A stretch of DNA of 64,000 bases from Flavobacterium fontis (GTDB lineage Bacteria; Bacteroidota; Bacteroidia; Flavobacteriales; Flavobacteriaceae): NCBI RefSeq assembly GCF_900129405.1, contig NZ_FQVQ01000001.1:434001-498000 (forward strand). The letters are read 5' to 3'. Shown here one piece after another: positions 25,458 through 33,122 of the stretch. Under the pieces are notes generated by a model that made no database searches, was not told where the DNA came from, and was given only the letters and a program-made list of their open reading frames with translations. The stretch's first letter is position 1. Each line of letters starts with the position of its first letter. The translations under genes were made by a program, and so were the position numbers.

Positions 25458-25808
25458 TTAGGAAGAACTTTTGGATATAATGGCTGAAAATATTTTTCTT
25501 AGTTCATCGGCTTCCTCAAATAATGAAATCGAGTTTTCTCTATAATCAGGATTTAATTCTTGCAATAATCGTATCCAATATTTCGATTCTTTTGCTTCTT
25601 TTCGGGATGTTTTTATTTTAAACAAAAAGTCTTTATCGCCAAGTTTTTCATTTGCTTCAATGTAATTCGCTCCAACCGAACCCGATGAACGAACGAGTTG
25701 TTTTCCGTCTTCTAGGGTTGAAATTGTTTTGGGAAGTTTTCGGACATATATCCGACAGTTTTTTGCAAATAAATAGGTTCTTTCTTCTAAGTCATAAGGC
25801 TTTTCCAT
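25458..25808 (-). CDS. Four-helix-bundle protein (23S rRNA intervening-sequence protein family)
   Basis: A 116-residue all-alpha protein with the family signature: YLFAKNCRIYVRKLPKT, then LVRSSGSVGANYIEANEKL and FKIKTSRKEAKESKYWIRLL. Members of this family are often encoded within intervening sequences of 23S rRNA genes or as free-standing, scattered cassettes in Bacteroidota. The biochemical role is unknown. Here it interrupts the rimM-trmN6 neighbourhood and is flanked by imperfect inverted repeats. Confidence 0.88.
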   Translation of the reverse strand: MEKPYDLEERTYLFAKNCRIYVRKLPKTISTLEDGKQLVRSSGSVGANYIEANEKLGDKDFLFKIKTSRKEAKESKYWIRLLQELNPDYRENSISLFEEADELRKIFSAIISKSSS

Positions 25809-25867
25809 AAAATCTTGATTTGGCGTTTAAAAAATTGGTCCCGATGCTTCGGGAGGTGTTTAAAGTA

Positions 25868-25899
25868 TTGGAATTTAGGATTTTTTTATTGGAATTTCT
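25868..25899 (-). repeat. Right inverted repeat of the four-helix-bundle cassette
   Basis: TTGGAATTTAGGATTTTTTT and then ATTGGAATTTCT read inverted as AGAAATTCCAAT followed by TCCTAAATTCCAA, matching 25381-25413 at roughly 25 of 32 positions. It abuts the rimM stop codon. Confidence 0.5.
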
Positions 25900-26423
25900 T
25901 AAAGATATAAATCCACCAATCCTTCAGGCGTATTGAGTACAATTTTCTTTTGGACGCGATTCACTTCAATAATGAAATCGTCAATCATGGGAACAAGAAT
26001 TTGGCGGGTATTCCATTCAATTTCAAATAGGGGCTGGGCTGTCGTATCGTTTACGCCTACAATTTCACCTATAGGGCCTAAGCGCTGATCTTCCACGGCA
26101 AACCCAATAATTTCGTGGAAATAAAACTGATTTCCCTCAAGAGGAGGGAGCGCCGAAAGGGGAAGGTAAACTTCACTGCCTAGAATTTCATCGGCCTCGG
26201 CTTCAGAATCGACGTCTTCAAACTTGACGCGGAGAAAATCTCCTTTGTGGAGTTGTGCTGTTTCAATAAAAAATGGAACCAGATTTTTGCCTAAATCGAC
26301 AAAAACTGATTCCATATTTTCATATAATTCGGGTTGATCCGTATCTAAATAGAGTAGGACTTCTCCTTTGAAGCTAAATTTTTTCGCGATTTTGCCGAGA
26401 TAGAAACAGTCTTTCTTTCGCAT
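25899..26423 (-). CDS. rimM: Ribosome maturation factor RimM
   Basis: A 174-residue protein with the two RimM domains: an N-terminal beta barrel (CFYLGKIAKKFSFKGEVLLY) and a C-terminal PRC-barrel (FYFHEIIGFAVEDQRLGPIG, then LVPMIDDFI). RimM helps 30S head maturation near ribosomal protein uS19. It lies 17 bp downstream of rpsP, the classic rpsP-rimM order. Confidence 0.94.
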   Translation of the reverse strand: MRKKDCFYLGKIAKKFSFKGEVLLYLDTDQPELYENMESVFVDLGKNLVPFFIETAQLHKGDFLRVKFEDVDSEAEADEILGSEVYLPLSALPPLEGNQFYFHEIIGFAVEDQRLGPIGEIVGVNDTTAQPLFEIEWNTRQILVPMIDDFIIEVNRVQKKIVLNTPEGLVDLYL

Positions 26424-26440
26424 TACCGCTGGATAACGAA

Positions 26441-27052
26441 TTAAGCTTCTTCGCTAGTTTCTTCAGCAGCAGGAGCTTCTGGAGCTTCCTCAACCGCAGG
26501 AGCTTCTTCTGTCGCCACTTCAGCCACTACTTCTTCAGTAGCTGCTTCAGCTGCTTCTTCCGCAACTTCCTCTGTTGCTGCTTCTGCTTCAGCAGCTTTC
26601 AAAGCTTCTTCAGCGGCTTTAGCACGTTTTTCGTTGATTTCTTTTTCAGCTTTCAATGCTTTTGCTTTAGCATCATCTTTCGCTTTAGACAAACCGTCTT
26701 TTTTAGCGTTTACTTTCGCTGCTTTTTCTTCCAACCAAGCCGCTAATTTAGCATCAGCTTGCTCTTGCGTCAAAGCGCCTTTGCGAACACCACCATCCAA
26801 GTGATGTTTCAACAAAGCTCCTTTGTACGATAAAATAGCACGTGCAGTGTCGGTAGGTTGTGCACCATTGTGTAACCACTGAACCGCTTTGTCTAAATGT
26901 AATTCTACCGTTGCAGGGTTGGTGTTCGGATTGTAGATTCCAATTTTTTCTAAGAATTTACCATCTCTTTTGGCACGCGCATCGGCGGCTACAATCCAGT
27001 AAAAAGGTTTCCCTTTTTTACCATGTCTTTGTAATCTAATTTTTACTGACAT
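26441..27052 (-). CDS. rpsP: Small ribosomal subunit protein bS16 with Ala/Glu-rich extension
   Basis: A 203-residue protein. The first 80 or so residues are canonical bS16 (VKIRLQRHGKKGKPFYWIVA, KFLEKIGIYNPNT, VQWLHNGAQPTDTARAIL). They are followed by a helical charged region and a C-terminal tail of about 70 residues made almost only of Ala and Glu. Tails of this kind occur in Bacteroidota bS16 but make the protein more than twice the length of E. coli bS16 (82 residues). It is the first gene of the rpsP-rimM group, with a promoter at 27101-27127. Confidence 0.95.
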   Translation of the reverse strand: MSVKIRLQRHGKKGKPFYWIVAADARAKRDGKFLEKIGIYNPNTNPATVELHLDKAVQWLHNGAQPTDTARAILSYKGALLKHHLDGGVRKGALTQEQADAKLAAWLEEKAAKVNAKKDGLSKAKDDAKAKALKAEKEINEKRAKAAEEALKAAEAEAATEEVAEEAAEAATEEVVAEVATEEAPAVEEAPEAPAAEETSEEA

Positions 27053-27071
27053 AATCGAATGATTTGTTTAT

Positions 27072-27127
27072 GGGGTACTCGACCCCGGTTATTGAGGGCG
27101 CAAATATACAAAACATTTTAATTCAAA
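27072..27127 (-). promoter_or_regulatory. rpsP promoter and 5' leader hairpin
   Basis: On the minus strand TTTG (27127-27124) and TATATTTG (27108-27101) are 15 bp apart, slightly short for the consensus. Between the promoter and the start codon the leader contains GGGGT/ACCCC (27072-27076 with 27082-27086), a 5-bp GC-rich hairpin with a 5-nt loop. Such leader hairpins before ribosomal protein genes can be autoregulatory; that is only a possibility here. Confidence 0.45.
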
Positions 27128-27199
27128 TTACTCGAACTCAAAAAAATAGCGTTGCCCGATAAAAACCATAAAAAATAGGGTGTAATTCCTTAAAAAAAC

Positions 27200-27207
27200 T
27201 ATTTTTG
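27200..27207 (+). promoter_or_regulatory. -7 box (TATTTTTG) before the lipoprotein gene at 27235
   Basis: TATTTTTG fits TAnnTTTG and would place transcription start near 27214, about 20 nt before the ATG at 27235. This excludes the upstream in-frame start at 27205. Confidence 0.4.
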
Positions 27208-27234
27208 TATTACAAATACCGAATAATTACGTAC

Positions 27235-27987
27235 ATGAAAAAATTAATTGCCCTATTTCTAGTTGTGTTGACTTTTTCTTCTTGTTCAGAAGAAATTAAA
27301 TTTAACGATCCGGGTTTTCAAGCCTATCGCGACGGCATTTTATTTCGAGGAATTGATGTAAAAGCCTATAAATCGGCTTCAACCAACGCTATTCGTTTTG
27401 TAGCTTTGGCTGAAGATGAAGAGGTTGAATTGCGTGTGGCCAATGGAAATCCAGGTACCTATTTCTTTGGAACCTCCAATACAGGAATCAAAGCAACGTA
27501 TCAATCTTCGTTCAACGACATCGAATTGGCGTATGAAACAAAAATTATCAACGGCCCTGTAGCCAATATCGCTTCAGGGATCGTAGCAGGAGGGTCGGGG
27601 TACACCGCCAATTGTACAACTGTAGCAGGTGTAGTTACGTGTAGTGGATCCTATCCCACTACCGGAGGAAGTGGTAGCGGACTCACGGTTTCGATATCCA
27701 CAAATGCGGCAGGAGCAATCACAGCAGCTCGCGTAGCCTCCCCCGGAAACGGATACAAAGCCGGTGATGTAATTACTGTGGTAGGCGGTAATGGACTTGG
27801 ACGTGTTCGCGTCCTTAATGTAGAAGGAAGTAATGGTGAAATAAAAATTACGCAAAATAACGGAACCATCATTTCGGGAGAATTTAAATTTAATGCAGTA
27901 CAAACTACTACCAACCCTTTAGGCGGTGACTTGGTGAATTTCCAATACGGGACCTTCTATCAAATCCCTATTTTCCCCGAACCGTAA
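27235..27987 (+). CDS. Hypothetical lipoprotein, glycine-rich beta protein
   Basis: A 250-residue lipoprotein: MKKLIALFLVVLTFSSCSEE, with the lipobox cysteine after FSS. The mature part is beta-rich and includes a glycine/serine-rich middle (GIVAGGSGYTANCTTVAGV, then GGSGSGLTVSI and GNGYKAGDVITVVGGNG). This resembles the YapH/Hyr-like GYxxGD repeats seen in surface proteins. I do not recognise a specific family. It is monocistronic, with a strong terminator. Confidence 0.75.
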   Translation: MKKLIALFLVVLTFSSCSEEIKFNDPGFQAYRDGILFRGIDVKAYKSASTNAIRFVALAEDEEVELRVANGNPGTYFFGTSNTGIKATYQSSFNDIELAYETKIINGPVANIASGIVAGGSGYTANCTTVAGVVTCSGSYPTTGGSGSGLTVSISTNAAGAITAARVASPGNGYKAGDVITVVGGNGLGRVRVLNVEGSNGEIKITQNNGTIISGEFKFNAVQTTTNPLGGDLVNFQYGTFYQIPIFPEP

Positions 27988-28011
27988 GGGTCAAAATTTC
28001 ATAAAATATAG

Positions 28012-28041
28012 AAAGCTGTCTTTAACGAGACAGCTTTTTTT
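28012..28041 (+). terminator. Rho-independent terminator after the lipoprotein gene
   Basis: AAAGCTGTCT at 28012-28021 pairs with AGACAGCTTT at 28028-28037 across a 6-nt loop and runs into seven T residues. Confidence 0.88.
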
Positions 28042-28127
28042 GTTGATAACTATTCCTTGAATCTTCTCAGGCGAAAGTGTATTTTTGAAACGAAAGGCAA
28101 GGTGTTTTTAAGCCTTAAAAATCGACT

Positions 28128-31100
28128 ATGTATTTAATTTTTGATACCGAAACTACAGGATTACCCCGCAATTGGGCCGCTCCAATTACCGATACCGATA
28201 ACTGGCCAAGAGCAGTACAAATTGCTTGGCAGTTGCATGACGAATGGGGTAATCTTATAGACAACCAAGATTATTTAGTGATTCCCGAAGGCTATGATAT
28301 TCCGTATGATGCCGAACGGGTTCATGGCATTTCAACTGAGTTGGCCCATAAGTACGGGGTAGATTTACGTGAAATGCTACTAAAATTCAATGCCGCACTA
28401 GCCCAAACAAAATTTATAGTAGGGCAAAATGTCGGTTTTGATGTCAATATCATGGGGTGTGAGTTTCATCGCGCGGGAATTCCTACTGCATTATCACAAC
28501 TTCCCGTTTTAGACACGTGTACCGAGGTTACAGCCGGTTTATTGCAACTTCCGGGTGGTCGCGGGGGACGTTACAAACTGCCCACGCTAACCGAATTACA
28601 TGAATACCTGTTTGGGGAACCTTTTGGGGAGGCGCACAATGCCACTGCCGACGTGGAGGCAACAACTCGCTGTTTCTTGGAGTTGATTCGACGAGAAATT
28701 TTCACCAAAACCGAACTCGGTGTTACGTCCGACTATTTCCAGCAATTTAAAGCGCGAAATCCTCAGCCTATACCTCCCGTTGGGTTGACCCATTTGAACT
28801 TGAAAAAGGAATCAGAGGAGCTTCGCAAAAAAGCCAATCCCACCCCAGCCACTCCGATTTCGCATCAAGATATCGCACAAGGACAGGCTGAAATGGCGAC
28901 GGTTGATTTCGTGCATTTGCACAACCATACGCAATTCTCTGTACTACAGTCGACGATATCCGTAAAAGATTTGGTGCAAGCGGCCGTGCAACACAAAATG
29001 CCTGCCGTAGCCATGACCGATATCGGCAATATGATGGGGGCTTTTCACTTTGTGCGAGACGTTATGGCGCACAATAAAACGGCCAAACAAAAAAATGAAC
29101 AAGCCCTTGAAGCAGGGGAAACACCCACAGAAACCATACTCAAACCTATAGTAGGGTGCGAATTTAATGTGTGTGATAACCACAAAGATCGAACCCGAAA
29201 GGACAACGGGTATCAAGTGGTTTTTTTGGCCAAAAATAAACGCGGGTATCACCATCTTGCCAAAATGGCTTCCATTGCTTACACGGCCGGTTTTTATTAT
29301 GTGCCGCGTATTGACAAAGAAATTATCCAGCAGTATAAAGAAGATCTTATCGTGCTCACCGGAAGTTTGTATGGTGAAGTGCCGAGCAAAATTCTTAATG
29401 TCGGCTTGCACCAAGCAGAAGAAGCGCTGTTGTGGTGGAAAGCCCAGTTTGGAGATGATTTGTATATCGAACTCATGCGGCACCAACAAGAGGATGAAAA
29501 TCGCGTAAACAGTGCATTAATTGATCTCTCTCGCAAGCATCATATTAAAACCGTGGCAACCAATAATGTTTTCTATGTAAAAAAAGAAGACGCCAATGCC
29601 CACGACATTCTCTTGTGTGTGCGGGACGGGGAAAAACAATCTACACCCATTGGACGCGGCCGTGGCTACCGATTTGGTTTACCCAATCAGGAGTACTATT
29701 TCAAATCGGGCGCCGAAATGAAGCAACTGTTTGCCGATTTTCCTGAAGCCATCACCAATATTGCAGAGGTCGTCGATAAAATTGAAATTTACGATCTAGC
29801 CCGTGAAGTGCTTTTGCCCAAATTTGAAATCCCTTCGGAGTTTGAAGACCCTTTAGACACAGACGATGGCGGGAAACGCGGAGAAAATAATTATTTACGT
29901 TTTCTAACCTACAAAGGGGCCGAAAAACGCTACCCTGAACTCACGGAAGAAATTCGCGAACGCCTCGATTTTGAGTTGGCTACTATTGAGCGAACCGGGT
30001 ATCCGGGGTACTTTTTGATTGTGCAAGATTTTATCGCAGAAGCCCGTAGAATGGGAGTTTCTGTGGGGCCAGGGCGTGGTTCAGCCGCGGGAAGTGCTGT
30101 GGCCTATTGCTTGGGAATTACCAACATCGACCCGATTGCCTACGACCTACTTTTTGAGCGTTTCTTGAATCCTGATCGGGTGTCCATGCCTGATATTGAT
30201 ATTGATTTTGATGACGAAGGACGCAGTAAAGTTATGGATTATGTTATCCAAAAATACGGCTCCAATCAGGTAGCACAAATCATTACCTACGGGACCATGG
30301 CCGCCAAATCCTCAGTGCGCGATACCGCTCGGGTATTGGATTTGCCCTTGTTTGAAGCCGATAAAATAGCCAAACTGATTCCGAATAACCTGAATTTGGC
30401 CAAAATTTTCTCCTTGGAAAATGACAAACTCAAGGCCGCGTTACGGGCAGATGAATTTGATAAAGTCAAAGAGCTCATTGAATTGGCGAATGGGGGCGAT
30501 TTAAGTTCCGAAACCATTCAACAGGCGAAAGTGTTAGAAGGAAATTTAAGAAATACGGGAATTCATGCCTGTGGAGTGATTATCACCCCGAGCGACATTA
30601 CCGATTATGTTCCTGTGGCAACGGCCAAGGATTCTGAACTGTTTGTGACTCAATTTGACAACTCGGTCGTAGAAAGTGCAGGGTTATTGAAAATGGACTT
30701 TTTGGGGTTGAAAACGTTGACCCTTATCAAAGACACCTGTAAACTGGTGAAATACCGCACCGGAATCGAGTTAGATCCCGATGCTTTCCCCATTGATGAT
30801 GTCAAAACTTATGAGTTGTTCCAGCGTGGGGAAACGGTAGGGATTTTCCAATATGAATCGCCGGGAATGCAAAAGTATATGAAGGAGTTGAAGCCTACGG
30901 TTTTTGGGGATTTGATTGCGATGAATGCCTTGTATCGTCCGGGACCCTTGGAGTATATTCCCTCGTTTATTCGTCGTAAAAACGGAGAAGAGCCCATCAC
31001 CTACGACTTGGATGCTTGTGAAGAATATTTGAAAGAGACTTACGGAATTACGGTCTACCAAGAGCAGGTAATGTTGTTGTCGCAAAAGTTGGCCAATTTC

Positions 31101-32636
31101 TCCAAAGGGGATGCCGACGTTTTGCGGAAAGCAATGGGTAAAAAACAAAAAGATGTTTTGGATAAAATGAAATCCAAGTTCATCGACCAAGCGGTGGCCA
31201 ACGGACATAATGCAGAAAAGCTGGATAAAATTTGGAAAGACTGGGAAGCTTTCGCGAGTTACGCTTTCAACAAATCCCACTCCACTTGTTATGCTTGGGT
31301 CGCCTATCAAACGGCCTATCTCAAAGCCCATTATCCTGCAGAGTATATGGCGGCCGTACTTTCCAATAATATGAATGACATTAAACAAGTTTCGTTCTTT
31401 ATGGAAGAGTGTAAACGCATGGGATTGAAAGTGTTGGGTCCCGATGTAAACGAGTCGTTCTATAAATTTACCGTAAACGAAGACTATGCCGTTCGTTTTG
31501 GAATGGGAGCCATAAAAGGCGTGGGGCAAGGTGCAGTTGATACGATAGTAGCGCAACGAAAAGAAGGAAAATACCGCTCTATTTTTGATTTGGCGAAGCG
31601 AATTGACTTGCGTGCAGCCAATAAAAAAGCCTTTGAAAATCTAGCTTTGGCAGGCGGATTCGATGGCTTTGAAGCTACCCACCGTGCCCAATATTTTCAC
31701 CATGATGGCGATGGAATTACTTTCTTGGAAAAAGCCATTCGGTATGGTGCCAAGTTTCAAGAAAACGAAAATTCGGCTCAAGTCAGTCTTTTTGGCGAAG
31801 CCAGTGAAATTCAAATTGCCGAACCCCAAATTCCCCCCTGTGAAGAGTGGACCACTATGGCCAAGTTAGCCCGGGAGAAAGAGGTGGTTGGGATTTATAT
31901 TTCGGGACATCCCCTGGATGATTATCGTTTTGAAATGAAATATTTCTGTAATGTACGTTTGGAACATTTGAAGCAACTAGAGCCGTTGGTTAATAAAACA
32001 CTAACTTTTGGCGGGATTGTGACCAATGTACAGTTCAAAACCGGGAAAAATGGAAAAGATTGGGCCATGTTCACCTTGGAAGGCTACGACGAAAACCATG
32101 AGTTCCGCATTTTTGATGAAGAATATTTAAAATTCCGTCATTTTTTGGTCAACAATCAATTTGTGTTTTTTAAAGTATTGGTGCGTGAAGGATGGGTAAA
32201 TCGGGAAACGGGTAAAAAATCAGATCCTCGAATTACCTTTCAAGACGCCAAATTATTGGCCGATGTACTGCCTACGTTTGCCAAGAAGCTGGTCATACAA
32301 ATGAATATCCAAGAGTTGCATCAAGCGATGATTGAACAATTGGCAGCCTTATTTCAAGCGCATAAAGGTGAACATCCGATTAGTTTTGAGGTGATGGAAC
32401 TCGAACGGGTGAAAAAGAAAGCAGAAGCGGTCATTAAAGCGGTTGAAGTGCCTGCTGTAGAGGGCGATGAAACGTTGGAGGACAGTGAGGCCTTTGTAGA
32501 CGAATTGCCCGCCGATACCGAAGAACTTCGCGTTGTTACACATTTGGCCATGCCTAGCCGTAAAGTGAAAATTAAAATTTCAAGGGATTTGTTGAGTGAA
32601 TTAGAAAAAATGCAACTCAACTTTAAATTGAATTAG
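28128..32636 (+). CDS. dnaE: DNA polymerase III alpha subunit with N-terminal 3'-5' exonuclease domain
   Basis: A 1502-residue replicative polymerase. Residues 1-190 form a DEDDh exonuclease (FDTETTG at 5-11, VGQNVGFDVN near 103, EAHNATADVEAT near 168), an epsilon-type proofreader fused to alpha. A PHP domain starts near 262 (HLHNHTQFSVLQSTI). The polymerase core shows VGPGRGSAAGSAVAYCLGI and the catalytic PDIDIDFDDEGR near 690, then helix-hairpin-helix and OB-fold regions. This fused arrangement is usual in Bacteroidota DnaE. It would copy the chromosome as part of the replisome. It is followed 115 bp later by trxA with its own promoter. Confidence 0.96.
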   Translation: MYLIFDTETTGLPRNWAAPITDTDNWPRAVQIAWQLHDEWGNLIDNQDYLVIPEGYDIPYDAERVHGISTELAHKYGVDLREMLLKFNAALAQTKFIVGQNVGFDVNIMGCEFHRAGIPTALSQLPVLDTCTEVTAGLLQLPGGRGGRYKLPTLTELHEYLFGEPFGEAHNATADVEATTRCFLELIRREIFTKTELGVTSDYFQQFKARNPQPIPPVGLTHLNLKKESEELRKKANPTPATPISHQDIAQGQAEMATVDFVHLHNHTQFSVLQSTISVKDLVQAAVQHKMPAVAMTDIGNMMGAFHFVRDVMAHNKTAKQKNEQALEAGETPTETILKPIVGCEFNVCDNHKDRTRKDNGYQVVFLAKNKRGYHHLAKMASIAYTAGFYYVPRIDKEIIQQYKEDLIVLTGSLYGEVPSKILNVGLHQAEEALLWWKAQFGDDLYIELMRHQQEDENRVNSALIDLSRKHHIKTVATNNVFYVKKEDANAHDILLCVRDGEKQSTPIGRGRGYRFGLPNQEYYFKSGAEMKQLFADFPEAITNIAEVVDKIEIYDLAREVLLPKFEIPSEFEDPLDTDDGGKRGENNYLRFLTYKGAEKRYPELTEEIRERLDFELATIERTGYPGYFLIVQDFIAEARRMGVSVGPGRGSAAGSAVAYCLGITNIDPIAYDLLFERFLNPDRVSMPDIDIDFDDEGRSKVMDYVIQKYGSNQVAQIITYGTMAAKSSVRDTARVLDLPLFEADKIAKLIPNNLNLAKIFSLENDKLKAALRADEFDKVKELIELANGGDLSSETIQQAKVLEGNLRNTGIHACGVIITPSDITDYVPVATAKDSELFVTQFDNSVVESAGLLKMDFLGLKTLTLIKDTCKLVKYRTGIELDPDAFPIDDVKTYELFQRGETVGIFQYESPGMQKYMKELKPTVFGDLIAMNALYRPGPLEYIPSFIRRKNGEEPITYDLDACEEYLKETYGITVYQEQVMLLSQKLANFSKGDADVLRKAMGKKQKDVLDKMKSKFIDQAVANGHNAEKLDKIWKDWEAFASYAFNKSHSTCYAWVAYQTAYLKAHYPAEYMAAVLSNNMNDIKQVSFFMEECKRMGLKVLGPDVNESFYKFTVNEDYAVRFGMGAIKGVGQGAVDTIVAQRKEGKYRSIFDLAKRIDLRAANKKAFENLALAGGFDGFEATHRAQYFHHDGDGITFLEKAIRYGAKFQENENSAQVSLFGEASEIQIAEPQIPPCEEWTTMAKLAREKEVVGIYISGHPLDDYRFEMKYFCNVRLEHLKQLEPLVNKTLTFGGIVTNVQFKTGKNGKDWAMFTLEGYDENHEFRIFDEEYLKFRHFLVNNQFVFFKVLVREGWVNRETGKKSDPRITFQDAKLLADVLPTFAKKLVIQMNIQELHQAMIEQLAALFQAHKGEHPISFEVMELERVKKKAEAVIKAVEVPAVEGDETLEDSEAFVDELPADTEELRVVTHLAMPSRKVKIKISRDLLSELEKMQLNFKLN

Positions 32637-32705
32637 TATTGTTTTCACCAATTAAAAAATAACTAAAAGTAATCTTAATGTCGATGGCGGGCCCATAGAT
32701 TTGGT

Positions 32706-32713
32706 TATCTTTG
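32706..32713 (+). promoter_or_regulatory. -7 box (TATCTTTG) of trxA
   Basis: TATCTTTG matches the Bacteroidota -7 consensus, 38 bp before the trxA start codon. I see no convincing TTG at -33 spacing. Confidence 0.45.
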
Positions 32714-32751
32714 TGCTTTAAATAGGAAAACATAACTTAAATAAGAATAGC

Positions 32752-33069
32752 ATGGCATTAGCAATTACCGATGCTACTTTTGAAGAAGTAGTATTGCAAT
32801 CTGATAAACCAGTTTTGGTTGATTTTTGGGCAGCTTGGTGCGGTCCGTGTCGTATGGTAGGTCCAGTAATCGATGAAATTTCATCAGAATATGAGGGCAA
32901 AGCAGTGGTTGGAAAAGTCGATGTAGACGCCAATCAAGAGTTTGCCGCTAAATACGGAGTGCGTAACATTCCCACCGTTTTGGTGTTCCAAAATGGAGAG
33001 GTAGTAGGAAGACAAGTAGGAGTAGCTCCGAAAAAAACCTACACCGATGCAATCGATGCGTTATTATAA
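32752..33069 (+). CDS. trxA: Thioredoxin
   Basis: A 105-residue thioredoxin with the WCGPC active site at residues 29-33, the buried Asp before it (VLVDFWAAWC) and the cis-proline loop NIPTVLVFQNG. It has no signal peptide, so it is cytoplasmic. It reduces protein disulfides with electrons from thioredoxin reductase. It has its own promoter and a terminator shared with the convergent kinase gene. Confidence 0.96.
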   Translation: MALAITDATFEEVVLQSDKPVLVDFWAAWCGPCRMVGPVIDEISSEYEGKAVVGKVDVDANQEFAAKYGVRNIPTVLVFQNGEVVGRQVGVAPKKTYTDAIDALL

Positions 33070-33090
33070 CGGATATACGAAAGTGAATGA

Positions 33091-33122
33091 AAAAGCCCGA
33101 TTTTTAAGTCGGGCTTTTTTTT
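33091..33122. terminator. Bidirectional terminator between trxA and the TPR kinase gene
   Basis: AAAAGCCCGA at 33091-33100 pairs with TCGGGCTTTT at 33109-33118 around an 8-nt loop, followed by a T-run on the plus strand and preceded by A residues. Confidence 0.85.

Noticed and set aside
30771-31556. Minus-strand frame of 261 codons within dnaE
   Set aside because: It is antisense to conserved polymerase sequence; the His/Ile/Phe-rich composition is that of a shadow frame.
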